From positions 1 to 23,956 of the IMG/VR virus record IMGVR_UViG_3300034375_011420: DNA of 23,956 nucleotides. One strand, given 5' to 3'. This stretch comes from a virus. How positions within the stretch are numbered: position 1 is the stretch's first letter; each line of letters begins with the position of its first letter. The notes below the pieces were generated by a model. The model worked only from the letters and a program-made list of their open reading frames with translations. It was not told the origin of the DNA and searched no databases. This document shows positions 6,852-14,148 of the stretch, piece after piece. Position numbers and translations under genes: made by a program.

Positions 6852-7349
6852 TTATTGTTCTTTATTTAATTCATATACGAAAGCTTCCATCTGTTTCAGA
6901 TTAGGGCCTTTTGGGGTCTTGGAAGAAGAGCGCTCAAAAAGCGCTTCTTCTTCCCTAAAACTAGTTTTATTAGAACTAGTTTTATTATTAGTTTTATAGT
7001 GGACATCTGAGGTACTCTTTTTTGAAGATGAGAGACTCTGAGGTACCTTTGAATCAAGATGAGTACCTGACAGGTACCTATCTAAATGATATGCACTAAC
7101 TTTATATTGATGAGATCTTTTATATTTGCCATCTTTATAAACAATACCATGTTTTTCAAGATCTGCAAATCTTCGATATATCGTTTTTTTATCACATACA
7201 AATTTACGAGCTAACTCTATCTTGCTCATAAAAAATGGTTGATCTTGCCTCTGATATGAAGCAATCCAAGAAATAATATTAATATGGTAAATATCGAGAC
7301 TATTACAGTCGTATAGCCTTTGTTGGATTTGAATAAATGGTTCTTTCAT
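6852..7349 (-). CDS. Helix-turn-helix replication-type protein with embedded DNA repeats
   Basis: 165 residues. The N-terminal domain, about residues 1-95, is a winged helix-turn-helix: 'FIQIQQRLYDCNSLDIYHIN', 'PFFMSKIELARKFVCDKKTI', then 'YRRFADLEKHGIVYKDGKYK'. This is the pattern of HTH_36-like replication or plasmid-type proteins. The C-terminal part is low-complexity, Ser/Thr/Lys/Asn-rich, and encoded by DNA with short repeats (6921-7079) that look like an origin. It is the first gene of the regulatory cluster after the terminator at 7430-7469. A promoter candidate lies 58 bases upstream. The role as an initiator is inferred from fold and DNA context; a transcription regulator is the alternative. 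Confidence 0.65.
   Translation of the reverse strand: MKEPFIQIQQRLYDCNSLDIYHINIISWIASYQRQDQPFFMSKIELARKFVCDKKTIYRRFADLEKHGIVYKDGKYKRSHQYKVSAYHLDRYLSGTHLDSKVPQSLSSSKKSTSDVHYKTNNKTSSNKTSFREEEALFERSSSKTPKGPNLKQMEAFVYELNKEQ
6921..6954. repeat. Imperfect inverted repeat inside the HTH gene
   Basis: Left arm GGAAGAAGAGCGCT (6921-6934) pairs with AGCGCTTCTTCTTCC (6940-6954) around a five-base loop, with a single one-base bulge. No T-run follows on either strand, so it does not look like an ordinary terminator. It adjoins direct repeats at 6960-6999. Confidence 0.6.
6960..6999. repeat. 15-bp tandem direct repeats (iteron-like)
   Basis: ACTAGTTTTATTAGA (6960-6974) is followed directly by ACTAGTTTTATTATT (6975-6989) and a partial third copy AGTTTTATAG (6990-6999). 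In protein they give only low-complexity Lys/Thr/Asn/Ser residues, so the DNA rather than the protein may be conserved. Confidence 0.6.
7010..7079. repeat. Cluster of AGGTAC / AGGTACCT sites
   Basis: AGGTAC occurs at 7010-7015, the palindrome AGGTACCT at 7041-7048 and 7072-7079, and the reverse form GTACCT at 7063-7068. Four copies in 70 bases inside a coding region suggest binding sites, possibly for the HTH protein encoded here. Confidence 0.5.
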
Positions 7350-7406
7350 CTTGTAGTGTTATATTTTTATTAGTAGCCATACTATTGTTTTTTTATATAT
7401 CTACGA

Positions 7407-7436
7407 ATTATATGGAATTTTCCAAAATTGTTTCAA
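7407..7436 (-). promoter_or_regulatory. Candidate promoter for the regulatory gene cluster
   Basis: On the minus strand TTGAAA (7431-7436) is separated by 18 bases from TATAAT (7407-7412), and the ATG of the next gene lies at 7349. It follows directly after a terminator hairpin, which would isolate this cluster from the structural genes. It fits the general sigma-70 pattern better than the Bacteroidetes TTTG/TAnnTTTG pattern, so host use is uncertain. Confidence 0.4.
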
Positions 7437-7469
7437 AAAGAAAGGGACCCACACTACAGGGGTCCCTTT
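7430..7469 (-). terminator. Intrinsic terminator after the glycosyltransferase gene
   Basis: Arms AAAGGGACCC (7441-7450) and GGGTCCCTTT (7460-7469) form a perfect 10-bp stem with a nine-base loop. On the minus strand it is followed by CTTTTTG (7434-7440). It ends the structural/fibre transcript. Sixteen bases of it (7434-7449) recur exactly in the terminator on the other side of the glycosyltransferase gene. Confidence 0.85.
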
Positions 7470-7595
7470 CAAGGCCTAATGGGCTAAAAGTATAAAAAGC
7501 CCGGTGATATATAATAGTTAGCGCGGAAAAACAATAATATATGATAAAGTTCGATGGCTGTAGAACTAAAAAAACCGCTAGATACTAACTACATA

Positions 7596-8480
7596 TTATA
7601 TAACCTCTTCATCTTGAGTTTCATCTACTTCTTGTAAACTCTCAATTATTTTTTCAGTATCGAAGATCTTTTGGTCAGGACCGAATGGACAAGCATCAGT
7701 ACTATTCCATAGACCTTTGAACATGCTATCTAACCTGTCCATGTTCTTGAGTTCAGGCTCGTTACAAAGGATATTAGTATGCATTTCATAACCAAACTTC
7801 TCTACTTCTGTCATTACCCATAATACAGTACTTGGAAGATCTAGAGCTGCTGCTGCGTGGGCGTAAACTGAATCTATTAGTAGTCTCTTTTCTGACATCG
7901 CTAATACGACAAGACTTTGACGTAGATTTAGATCAGCTACATGTTTTACTCCTTCTATCTCTAATTGGTTTGGTCCTCTCAAGTGAATAATCTCATAGTC
8001 CTCTACAAATGGTTGTAGTATTTCTACCGCCTCTTCTAATGGTAGGTCTCTTGGCCAAGCATATCCTGCTTCGCTACCACCATTAGTTTGTACCACGAAG
8101 ATAGGTTTTTCGATGTCTTTCAATAGAGCTTGTACATACATATGCTCAGCTTTATTCAGATATACCTCAGGTTTCACTGGTTCACATATTTTGTTTAGCA
8201 TATAGTTATACGTACATGTGAGGTCGCAACCATCTAGAAGAAACTTGGTGTGTCTGTATGGATCGTCAAAGATTACACGATCATAGACTTTGATGGCTTC
8301 ACCAAGATATTCTACTCTTTGCCAGTCCCATACTTTGTCGACATGTGGGTTACCTTCCCATACTGATGGATGTGCAGTCATTACATCTATTTCATGACCA
8401 GCTTCATGGGCTAATCTGACTGCTCCAGTGGCTGCGATTCCTTTCCCAATTCCACCTTCAATTCCTAATAATATTCTCAT
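7596..8480 (-). CDS. GT9-like glycosyltransferase (heptosyltransferase-type fold)
   Basis: 294 residues, a usual length for a small GT-B enzyme. The N-terminal half has 'MRILLGIEGGIGKGIAATGA', a Gly-rich nucleotide-fold loop like that of ADP-heptose:LPS heptosyltransferases, then 'HEIDVMTAHPSVWEGNPHVD' (the N-P-x-V-D motif of the family). The C-terminal half has 'YEIIHLRGPNQ', 'DLNLRQSLVVLAMSEKRLLI' and 'SVYAHAAAALDLPSTVLW', the family's donor-binding D/S..HxAAAL..P signature. The protein would transfer a sugar from a nucleotide donor to a surface glycan or protein. No signal peptide, so it acts in the cytoplasm. It follows a fibre gene and is flanked by near-identical terminators. Acceptor and sugar cannot be told from sequence. 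Confidence 0.75.
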   Translation of the reverse strand: MRILLGIEGGIGKGIAATGAVRLAHEAGHEIDVMTAHPSVWEGNPHVDKVWDWQRVEYLGEAIKVYDRVIFDDPYRHTKFLLDGCDLTCTYNYMLNKICEPVKPEVYLNKAEHMYVQALLKDIEKPIFVVQTNGGSEAGYAWPRDLPLEEAVEILQPFVEDYEIIHLRGPNQLEIEGVKHVADLNLRQSLVVLAMSEKRLLIDSVYAHAAAALDLPSTVLWVMTEVEKFGYEMHTNILCNEPELKNMDRLDSMFKGLWNSTDACPFGPDQKIFDTEKIIESLQEVDETQDEEVI

Positions 8481-8507
8481 AATTGTAGTTATTTTCTGTA
8501 TTTATCA

Positions 8508-8537
8508 CAAAAAGAAAGGGACCACCAGGGTCCCTTT
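8508..8537 (-). terminator. Intrinsic terminator after the YadA-like fibre gene
   Basis: AAAGGGACC (8515-8523), loop ACCAG and GGTCCCTTT (8529-8537) form a 9-bp stem followed on the minus strand by CTTTTTG. The segment CAAAAAGAAAGGGACC (8508-8523) is identical to 7434-7449. Confidence 0.8.
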
Positions 8538-8558
8538 TATATCTTTATATGTAGGTTA

Positions 8559-10064
8559 TTAGGTTATAACTAGAGCACCAGCATCAGATACTGTTAGTTT
8601 GTACTCAGTACCATTTGGCGACTTCATTGTGATACCTCCACCAGCTATGCAAGTTTCGAGTTCTTTTACTGTAACTGTACATGCTTTAGCGGCTGTAACT
8701 CCAACTCCAAGAGCAACTGCTCCTTCTGCATTTGCAATTGCATTTGCTCCAAGTGCTGTAGAACTTTGAGCACAAACTCTAGAACTAGATCCAAGTGCTA
8801 CAGATGATGATACTCCATTGCAGCTGGAGGCTAATTTTCCTATTGCTATAGTATATAAACCACCTATACTTTTAGCGCAGCACCCAATTGCAATAGCTCC
8901 AGCATTACCAGTAGCACATGCATTTAGACCAATTGCCATAGCCTCATCAAAAGTACCTAACGCAGCTCCTGGACCAATTACAATACCTTGTGAAGATCCT
9001 GGATTTGTAGCTCCACATCCAATAGTAATACCGTTAGTAGAATTAGTTTCTGTAGCGCCATTACCTATAGTTATTGCATTAGCACTAGCAGCCGAAGCGC
9101 CATTACCAAGAGCAATAGAACAAGTACCGGCAGCACTTGCAGCTAAAGTTGTTAGACTTGCAGCACTCTGCATAGAATCAGTACCTGTACCACTTTCAAG
9201 ACCAGCAGCACCTCCACCAACTGGATTACCTCCAATTAGAAGTTCGCTACTGTTATTTACTGTTAGTTTAGGTTGAGCTAAACCATCAGGAGTAGTTAGG
9301 TAAACACCACCACCAGCTACACAAGTTTCGAGTTCTTTTACTGTTACTGTACCTGCCTTGGCTCCAGTTACCGCATTTCCAAGTGCCACAGCATCAGCAA
9401 CTGCTACATTAGAACCAGCACCGATAGCAATACCTCCAGTTTGAAATCCACCTGCTGTTGAACTTGCTGAATTTCCAATTGCAATAGAATGATAACCAGT
9501 TGCATTTGCTGAAGAACCTCCTGCAAATGAATATGTACCTGCTGCATTAGCTTGATAACCTATACCGACACTACAATCACATCCTTTTGCCTGTTGTCCA
9601 ATTCCAACTCCTCTATCGTCTGAGAATGCTAGATAACCAATAGCAACACCAGCTCTTTCAGCCGTATTACTTCCAAGCGTACATGCTTCTCTACCAATAG
9701 CAACTCCATTTGAATCAACGGTTGAATCTGATCTACCAGAACTTGCTCCGTTACCAAGTGCAATATCATATTGGCTCAATGCACTTGCAGCTGTAGTAGT
9801 TAGACTTGCAGCACTCTGCATAGAATCAGCACCTGTACCGCTTTCAAGACCAGCTGATGCTGTAGGTAATCCTGATACTGTAGCACCTGTAAAATCTACA
9901 GTGCCTGAATCAAATGATGTACCACCAGTACCAATGGTCATATTTGTTGCGTTACCTAATCCATCGGTAACTCTTTTTTCTGTAGCGCCAATAATTGCGT
10001 TGTCATCAGTTTTTAGTAAACCACCACAACTCGCATTGATCGCATTTCCGACTAAACTTGCCAT
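8559..10064 (-). CDS. YadA-head-like tail fibre protein
   Basis: 501 residues. The N-terminus 'MASLVGNAINASCGGLLKTD' and 'VTDGLGNATNMTIGTGG' match the start of the 577-residue fibre (11281-13014) and likely form the virion anchor. The rest is built of short repeats ending in AIG or ALG (for example SIAIGNSASSTAG, AVALGNAVTGAKAG, TIAIGKLASSCNG), the left-handed beta-roll pattern of YadA heads, with two copies of a module around residues 70-105 and 290-325 (AGLESGTGxDSMQSAASLTT) and two of 'GTVTVKELETC.AGGG'. The fibre probably forms a trimer and contacts the host. It has unusually many cysteines for a beta-roll. It ends in a terminator at 8508-8537. Confidence 0.85.
   Translation of the reverse strand: MASLVGNAINASCGGLLKTDDNAIIGATEKRVTDGLGNATNMTIGTGGTSFDSGTVDFTGATVSGLPTASAGLESGTGADSMQSAASLTTTAASALSQYDIALGNGASSGRSDSTVDSNGVAIGREACTLGSNTAERAGVAIGYLAFSDDRGVGIGQQAKGCDCSVGIGYQANAAGTYSFAGGSSANATGYHSIAIGNSASSTAGGFQTGGIAIGAGSNVAVADAVALGNAVTGAKAGTVTVKELETCVAGGGVYLTTPDGLAQPKLTVNNSSELLIGGNPVGGGAAGLESGTGTDSMQSAASLTTLAASAAGTCSIALGNGASAASANAITIGNGATETNSTNGITIGCGATNPGSSQGIVIGPGAALGTFDEAMAIGLNACATGNAGAIAIGCCAKSIGGLYTIAIGKLASSCNGVSSSVALGSSSRVCAQSSTALGANAIANAEGAVALGVGVTAAKACTVTVKELETCIAGGGITMKSPNGTEYKLTVSDAGALVIT
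8638..8680 (-). repeat. 43-bp repeat, copy A (paired with 9310-9352)
   Basis: This segment of the fibre gene matches 9310-9352 with three mismatches and encodes the TVKELETC.AGGG module. Confidence 0.75.
9134..9206 (-). repeat. 73-bp repeat, copy A (paired with 9782-9854)
   Basis: Encodes the AGLESGTG.DSMQSAASLTT module and matches 9782-9854 with about five mismatches, including an exact core of about 31 bases. Confidence 0.8.
9310..9352 (-). repeat. 43-bp repeat, copy B (paired with 8638-8680)
   Basis: Second copy of the segment encoding TVKELETC.AGGG, in the middle of the fibre, in the same orientation as copy A. Confidence 0.75.
9782..9854 (-). repeat. 73-bp repeat, copy B (paired with 9134-9206)
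   Basis: Second copy of the AGLESGTG.DSMQSAASLTT module; same orientation, so recombination between copies would delete or duplicate the fibre segment between them. Confidence 0.8.
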
Positions 10065-10082
10065 ATTATCTTTTTATATAAT

Positions 10083-10436
10083 TTATGTTGTTTCCCATAC
10101 TCGGGTTTCAGCTTCCCAGTTATTTGTATTTCCTGACCAAGTAAATGGTACTCCTGGAGCACCTGCATCTGCGAGAGCCCACCACCATGTTCCATTCAAG
10201 GGTGCTGTAATACTATAGTAACCAGCAAGTGCGATAACCCAAGAGCCATCAACAGGTGCTGTGATACCAAAGTGATTACAAAGTGCTTGTAACCAGCTTG
10301 CATTAACAGGAGATGTTACTCCTAAATATTCACAGTAGGCTTGTAACCAAGAACCATTTACTGGTTCGGTCACAGCTCCACTACTTTGATTCAGAACGTA
10401 CTGTTGTACTGCGCTTGTTATATCTGCTGAAATCAT
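10083..10436 (-). CDS. Protein of 18-residue P-V-N-G-S-W repeats
   Basis: 117 residues. After an N-terminal helix (residues 1-20) there are four exact-length 18-residue units beginning at residues 25, 43, 61 and 79: PVNGSWLQAYCEYLGVTS, PVNASWLQALCNHFGITA, PVDGSWVIALAGYYSITA and PLNGTWWWALADAGAP. Each has P-[VL]-[ND]-[GA]-[ST]-W, a conserved Ala, and an aromatic/Gly-I/V-T end. The C-terminus is Trp-rich. It lies between the holin-like and fibre genes. Structural or fibre-associated role is inferred from position; no named family is recognised. Two repeats carry a Cys at the same place. Confidence 0.75.
   Translation of the reverse strand: MISADITSAVQQYVLNQSSGAVTEPVNGSWLQAYCEYLGVTSPVNASWLQALCNHFGITAPVDGSWVIALAGYYSITAPLNGTWWWALADAGAPGVPFTWSGNTNNWEAETRVWETT
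10149..10364 (-). repeat. Four 54-bp tandem coding repeats
   Basis: The four 18-residue units of the preceding protein are exactly in register; the last has diverged most. DNA identity between units is lower than protein similarity, suggesting an old duplication under selection for the Trp motif. Confidence 0.7.
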
Positions 10437-10455
10437 CTGTTATGAAATATAATTT

Positions 10456-10650
10456 TTAGAACTGTTGTCCAGTTTTACGTATTCTCTCTACAATATCTAC
10501 AGCACCCTGAGTGCCAATATATGTAGTAGCAATAATTACCCAATCACTACTAGTCAAGTTACCCCAGAAGGCAAGACCTGTTGCGATTAGGAATACCATT
10601 AGTTTTCTACTAATCCACTTGTTTAGTACTGCGTCTAATATTGCTTTCAT
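10456..10650 (-). CDS. Holin-like small membrane protein
   Basis: 64 residues from the ATG at 10648-10650. A longer frame starts at 10725 inside the connector gene and its extra residues are Arg/Lys-rich and unlike the rest, so I prefer the short start. There is an N-terminal amphipathic basic segment (MKAILDAVLNKWISRK), a first membrane helix 'LMVFLIATGLAFWGNL', and a second 'DWVIIATTYIGTQGAVDIV', then a basic tail. Two short helices with a charged tail fit holins, which form lethal membrane lesions at lysis, but no endolysin is visible nearby. It could instead be a virion or superinfection-related membrane protein. Confidence 0.6.
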   Translation of the reverse strand: MKAILDAVLNKWISRKLMVFLIATGLAFWGNLTSSDWVIIATTYIGTQGAVDIVERIRKTGQQF

Positions 10651-10691
10651 GTACGAATTTGTATAATTTTTTGATGTTCTTGTCTGTTGCT

Positions 10692-11276
10692 TTAGTTTTC
10701 GACGGCAGGGCCGTAGATATCGCAACCGTCACATTTTTCTTCATAGTATTTCTTTCCATATTTTGGTACTTGCGTTACTAATCCAGAGAAGTATGGTGTT
10801 TGTTTATTTGGGTACATTCCATCAGTTCCAGGTGTCTCATAGTCTGGGAACATTCCAGGATTATCTCTGAAGTACTCAATTACTCTCTCGTTATAGAACT
10901 GTGCAGTATTGAGTGTGCTTTCACGTAGATATTTGAGTTCATCTAGTGTTGTCGCCTGTGTCTCCTCACTTGTTCCATTTAGGATTCCTTTGTCTACAAT
11001 TTTATACTTGATGTGTGGTAGCATTAGGTACAGCGCATATTGCATTAGCATCGGTCCTACATAATCTTTTAGTAAAGTCTCTTCATCACTAGTTAAAGCA
11101 TTATTGATGATATTACTTTTGATTGTATTGTAGAATTTTGTACCTAACGTATCTTGTACGTAGATGTCTTGTGCCTGAATAATATAGACACGTATATCTT
11201 CTGTGCGGACATTCTCATCGAGACCTGTCCATTGTTTCATTCTTTGTTCTGATACTAAAAGTGCTGTTCTAGCCAT
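10692..11276 (-). CDS. Head-tail connector (HK97 gp6 / DUF6712-like)
   Basis: 194 residues, nearly all helical. The N-terminus 'ALLVSEQRMKQWTGLDENVR' and 'IRVYIIQAQDIYVQDTLGTK' followed by 'LTSDEETLLKDYVGPMLMQY' and 'ALYLMLPHIKYKIVDKGI' is the helix bundle of adaptor proteins that dock under the portal and receive the tail. The second half has 'LRESTLNTAQFYNERVIEYF' and an extended C-terminus ending in a C-x2-C. It stands next to a fibre gene and three genes downstream of the portal cluster. Confidence is moderate for the family, higher for a virion role. Confidence 0.65.
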   Translation of the reverse strand: MARTALLVSEQRMKQWTGLDENVRTEDIRVYIIQAQDIYVQDTLGTKFYNTIKSNIINNALTSDEETLLKDYVGPMLMQYALYLMLPHIKYKIVDKGILNGTSEETQATTLDELKYLRESTLNTAQFYNERVIEYFRDNPGMFPDYETPGTDGMYPNKQTPYFSGLVTQVPKYGKKYYEEKCDGCDIYGPAVEN

Positions 11277-11280
11277 AATA

Positions 11281-13014
11281 TTATACTATTCTAATTTTCA
11301 ATATTCCATTTGTGTGGTAAATTCCACCAAGAGGTACTCCATTTACCTCTGCTGTATCATCATTTTCATAATTCATATCTACTGTATCGATCAATTGCAA
11401 TTTACGAGTAGTTAGGTAGTTTACAAAACATGCATCTACATTGAATCCAATTGCAACAGAGTTCTGAGCATTTGCACATGTGCTATATCCAATAGCAATT
11501 CCTGCGTTTGCGTTTGCAACTGCTTGATTACCAATAGATATGGTATTTGAATTATCAGAACATGCAGTATTTCCAATAGCAATACTAGATGCTCCACCGA
11601 TTGGTGAATTTGTAATAGTATTAGTACCAATACTAATAGAATCTTGACCAACTGAAACGGCTTCATTACCTATAGCCAATGAACGAACTCCTGTTGCGGA
11701 TGCTGGATTAGTTACAAGAAAATCTGCGTTTTTCATTGAATCAGATCCAGTACTAGCTACAAGACCTGCTGTACCTCCACCTCCTGTATCTCCTTTGTCT
11801 CCTTTAGGACCAGTAGGACCGGTAGCACCAGTATCTCCTTTATCTCCTGGTTCTCCTTTTTGACCTGTTACTACTTCAGCAACATTACTAACATTTACAT
11901 AGACGGATCCAGAATCTGGATGTCCAGTACCCGGTACTGCTTCTAATGATACAAGTGAAGTATCTGATTGCCAATAGATTTCTACATAGTCATTAGCATT
12001 TAGGCTTTCACCAACAAAACCAAATGTTGTAACTACTTCAAATGGTTCAGTAGAACTCTTTCTAGGTGCTAGTGATACGTAGTGTGCACTATTAGGATAG
12101 TCAACACCATTGAATCTCAACCATGCTTTTACCTGTGCAATAGAGTTATTAGGATTTGAAATCTGTAAAGTAACTCTCATGTCATAAACACCAGCATTAG
12201 CAATTACAATTTTAGGACCTATCAAACTAACTCCATTAGAAAGAGTAGTATTTGCAATTTGTACTACTTGTGGTGTATCAATTGCTGAAATTACTTGATC
12301 TGTATTATCATAAAACGATGCGTAGTAACCATTACTTGCGATACCAGCATCTCCTTTGTCTCCTTTATCACCATTAGATCCAGCAGGTCCGGTAGGTCCG
12401 GTAGGTCCTGTTACTCCTTGAATACCTTGGTCTCCTACAACTGATACTGTAATACTAAATAAATCTCCAGGTACAAATACTTCATCACCATCTACAAAGT
12501 TAGCTTCAAATTGTATTTTTGTATCAGGACCTGATGTACTCAATGTACCAGCATCTAATAATTCAAATACAGCAAACTCAGCAGGATTTACAGTACTTTT
12601 TACTGTAATATATGCTTTAGGTGTTCCTGTGCTGGTACCCCATGCTTGTAACCAAGTCGTTATATCATGATTATTATCTTCAATAACGTTGAAATTAATA
12701 TGGGTTGTAGTAGTAAATGTACTTGATTGTGTTCTAACAATATTGAAATCACCAGAAGGTGGGTAAATATCAGTAGCACTTGAATTATAAATATATTCAG
12801 TACCAGCTGGAGTAGCAAGTAAACCAGTAATACTTGCATTAGTAAAATCAACAGTTTGTGAAAATATTGTACTATTTGTACCTACTTGAATTGGCAAGTT
12901 ATTACCAAGACCGTCAGTTAGCTGTACAGGTGTTGATGTAATTGGATCATTATTAGAGGTCTTGATTAGACCATCATAACCATCACAAATTTTTACATTA
13001 GTTATCGATGCCAT
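11281..13014 (-). CDS. Collagen-like/YadA-like tail fibre
   Basis: 577 residues. The first part (about 1-75) is a virion-anchor module shared with the 501-residue fibre ('GLIKTSNNDPI', 'LTDGLGNNLPIQVGTNS', 'TVDFTNASITGL'). Then come Gly-x-y collagen-like tracts near residues 195-225 and 390-415 (GPTGPTGPAG, GDKGDTGATGPTGPKG), with a beta-sandwich-like domain between them ('YYASFYDNTDQVISAIDTPQ', 'VYDMRVTLQISNP', 'GVDYPNSAHYVSL'). The C-terminal third has YadA-type repeats (SISIGTNTIT, SIAIGNTACSDN, GIAIGYSTCANAQ). Trimeric fibre and host contact are inferred from these classes. It overlaps the portal by 17 bases. Confidence 0.85.
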   Translation of the reverse strand: MASITNVKICDGYDGLIKTSNNDPITSTPVQLTDGLGNNLPIQVGTNSTIFSQTVDFTNASITGLLATPAGTEYIYNSSATDIYPPSGDFNIVRTQSSTFTTTTHINFNVIEDNNHDITTWLQAWGTSTGTPKAYITVKSTVNPAEFAVFELLDAGTLSTSGPDTKIQFEANFVDGDEVFVPGDLFSITVSVVGDQGIQGVTGPTGPTGPAGSNGDKGDKGDAGIASNGYYASFYDNTDQVISAIDTPQVVQIANTTLSNGVSLIGPKIVIANAGVYDMRVTLQISNPNNSIAQVKAWLRFNGVDYPNSAHYVSLAPRKSSTEPFEVVTTFGFVGESLNANDYVEIYWQSDTSLVSLEAVPGTGHPDSGSVYVNVSNVAEVVTGQKGEPGDKGDTGATGPTGPKGDKGDTGGGGTAGLVASTGSDSMKNADFLVTNPASATGVRSLAIGNEAVSVGQDSISIGTNTITNSPIGGASSIAIGNTACSDNSNTISIGNQAVANANAGIAIGYSTCANAQNSVAIGFNVDACFVNYLTTRKLQLIDTVDMNYENDDTAEVNGVPLGGIYHTNGILKIRIV

Positions 13015-14140
13015 TCTCTTCTATGTTATTTTCAATTTGAGTTTCTTCATCAACTACTAGAATCTCGTTAGGTTGAACTTCTAGTTTGACGTTATATCCT
13101 GCAAGATTTAGCATATATCCAAAGCTCTTTAGAATCTTTTCGCGTTTAGGTTGTATTACGGTACCCTCAAAGTGTCCGTATGCAATCTTGATCTCATCTG
13201 CATTAGAACTAAAACCAGCAGAGTCTTTGATTCCTAGAAGCAACGGAGATGTTATTCTGTGTGCTGTCAAGATTCTACTAGAGATACGCTCTTCAAGAAG
13301 TAGGTAATAATCGTCGTTTGCGTTTTCGATTGGTGTAACTTGTAATTCTTTTCCTGGTTCACTAAATGCCAAGAAGAATCTACCTGCATTCTCTTCTCCA
13401 CTAAAAGTCTCTTCAATCTCTCTATAAATATCTCTTCGTTCTTCAGGGCTAGGTATGCCGTTTCGGAATTGAACGAACATCGATGGTGCTAATCCGTTTG
13501 AAATATTCGCATTATGGAATTTTGATACTCTACCATCAAGTTCAATATCGTTCAAACCACCAACATAGGCTGGTAATGGGTAATAATCATTACCTGGTGT
13601 ATAGTTCTTGCAAATATAGATTTGCGAAGCGTTTTCTTTCTTGTTATCAGTTGGATCAAATGCTCTATATGGAACCGGTTTGTATTTACGCGTATTTGAC
13701 CAGTCTGAAGAATAGAAATACTCTACTATTTCGTCTTCCTCATCCATCTTTCCACTTCTCACATTAGCAAATGGAAGATGATAGATCTCTGCGATACGTG
13801 AACCCTCTTTGTTCCAGATAACATTCACTGCAAAACTGTTGTATAATGTATAATCTAGTGAAATCTTTTCAAAGATGTCATCGATGGTTTCACCGTGAGT
13901 ATTTATGTATTCCTCTCCATAGTCGATGATTCCTTCACCGATAATACCATCTTTGATAGCTTGTACAGCAGTGTGATGCATAGCACTAGTATCATATAGT
14001 TGTATTAGTTTTTGTGGAAATAGGTTGTCTTCTCCATAGAATACCCACTCTTTACCACGCACTTCTTTAATTTTAGGTAGATCAAGTGCAGCAAATTTAG
14101 CACCTTTGACCGAATATAATCCTTCTGGTATTGTTCTCAT
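12998..14140 (-). CDS. Portal protein
   Basis: 380 residues. The portal forms the dodecameric vertex through which DNA is packaged. Visible features are the N-terminal 'GKEWVFYGEDNLFPQKLIQL' with 'YDTSAMHHTAVQAIKDGIIG' (wing start), central 'YNSFAVNVIWNKEG' and 'EIYHLPFANVRSGK', then the stem/crown segment 'HRITSPLLLGIKDSAGFSSN' typical of phage portals, and an acidic C-terminus. Length is short but normal for the PBSX/HK97-type class. It follows the Ig-like protein by 8 bases and overlaps the fibre gene. It is downstream of capsid and tube genes, not next to terL. Confidence 0.9.
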   Translation of the reverse strand: MRTIPEGLYSVKGAKFAALDLPKIKEVRGKEWVFYGEDNLFPQKLIQLYDTSAMHHTAVQAIKDGIIGEGIIDYGEEYINTHGETIDDIFEKISLDYTLYNSFAVNVIWNKEGSRIAEIYHLPFANVRSGKMDEEDEIVEYFYSSDWSNTRKYKPVPYRAFDPTDNKKENASQIYICKNYTPGNDYYPLPAYVGGLNDIELDGRVSKFHNANISNGLAPSMFVQFRNGIPSPEERRDIYREIEETFSGEENAGRFFLAFSEPGKELQVTPIENANDDYYLLLEERISSRILTAHRITSPLLLGIKDSAGFSSNADEIKIAYGHFEGTVIQPKREKILKSFGYMLNLAGYNVKLEVQPNEILVVDEETQIENNIEENGIDN

Positions 14141-14148
14141 GTTTATTA

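Noticed and set aside
6921-6954. Intragenic Rho-independent terminator
   Set aside because: The hairpin is stable but no T-run follows on either strand; it fits better with the neighbouring iteron-like repeats.
8818-9276. Plus-strand open frame of 152 codons within the fibre gene
   Set aside because: The Pro/Ala/Ile-rich translation is the complement of the YadA repeats; no start signal or neighbour supports it.
11436-11666. Leu/Ile-rich minus-strand frame within the 577-residue fibre
   Set aside because: It is a frame-shifted reading of repeat DNA, inside a well-supported gene.
8559-13014. Diversity-generating retroelement acting on the fibres
   Set aside because: No reverse transcriptase gene and no template/variable repeat pair with adenine-specific differences are visible; the repeats are ordinary duplications.
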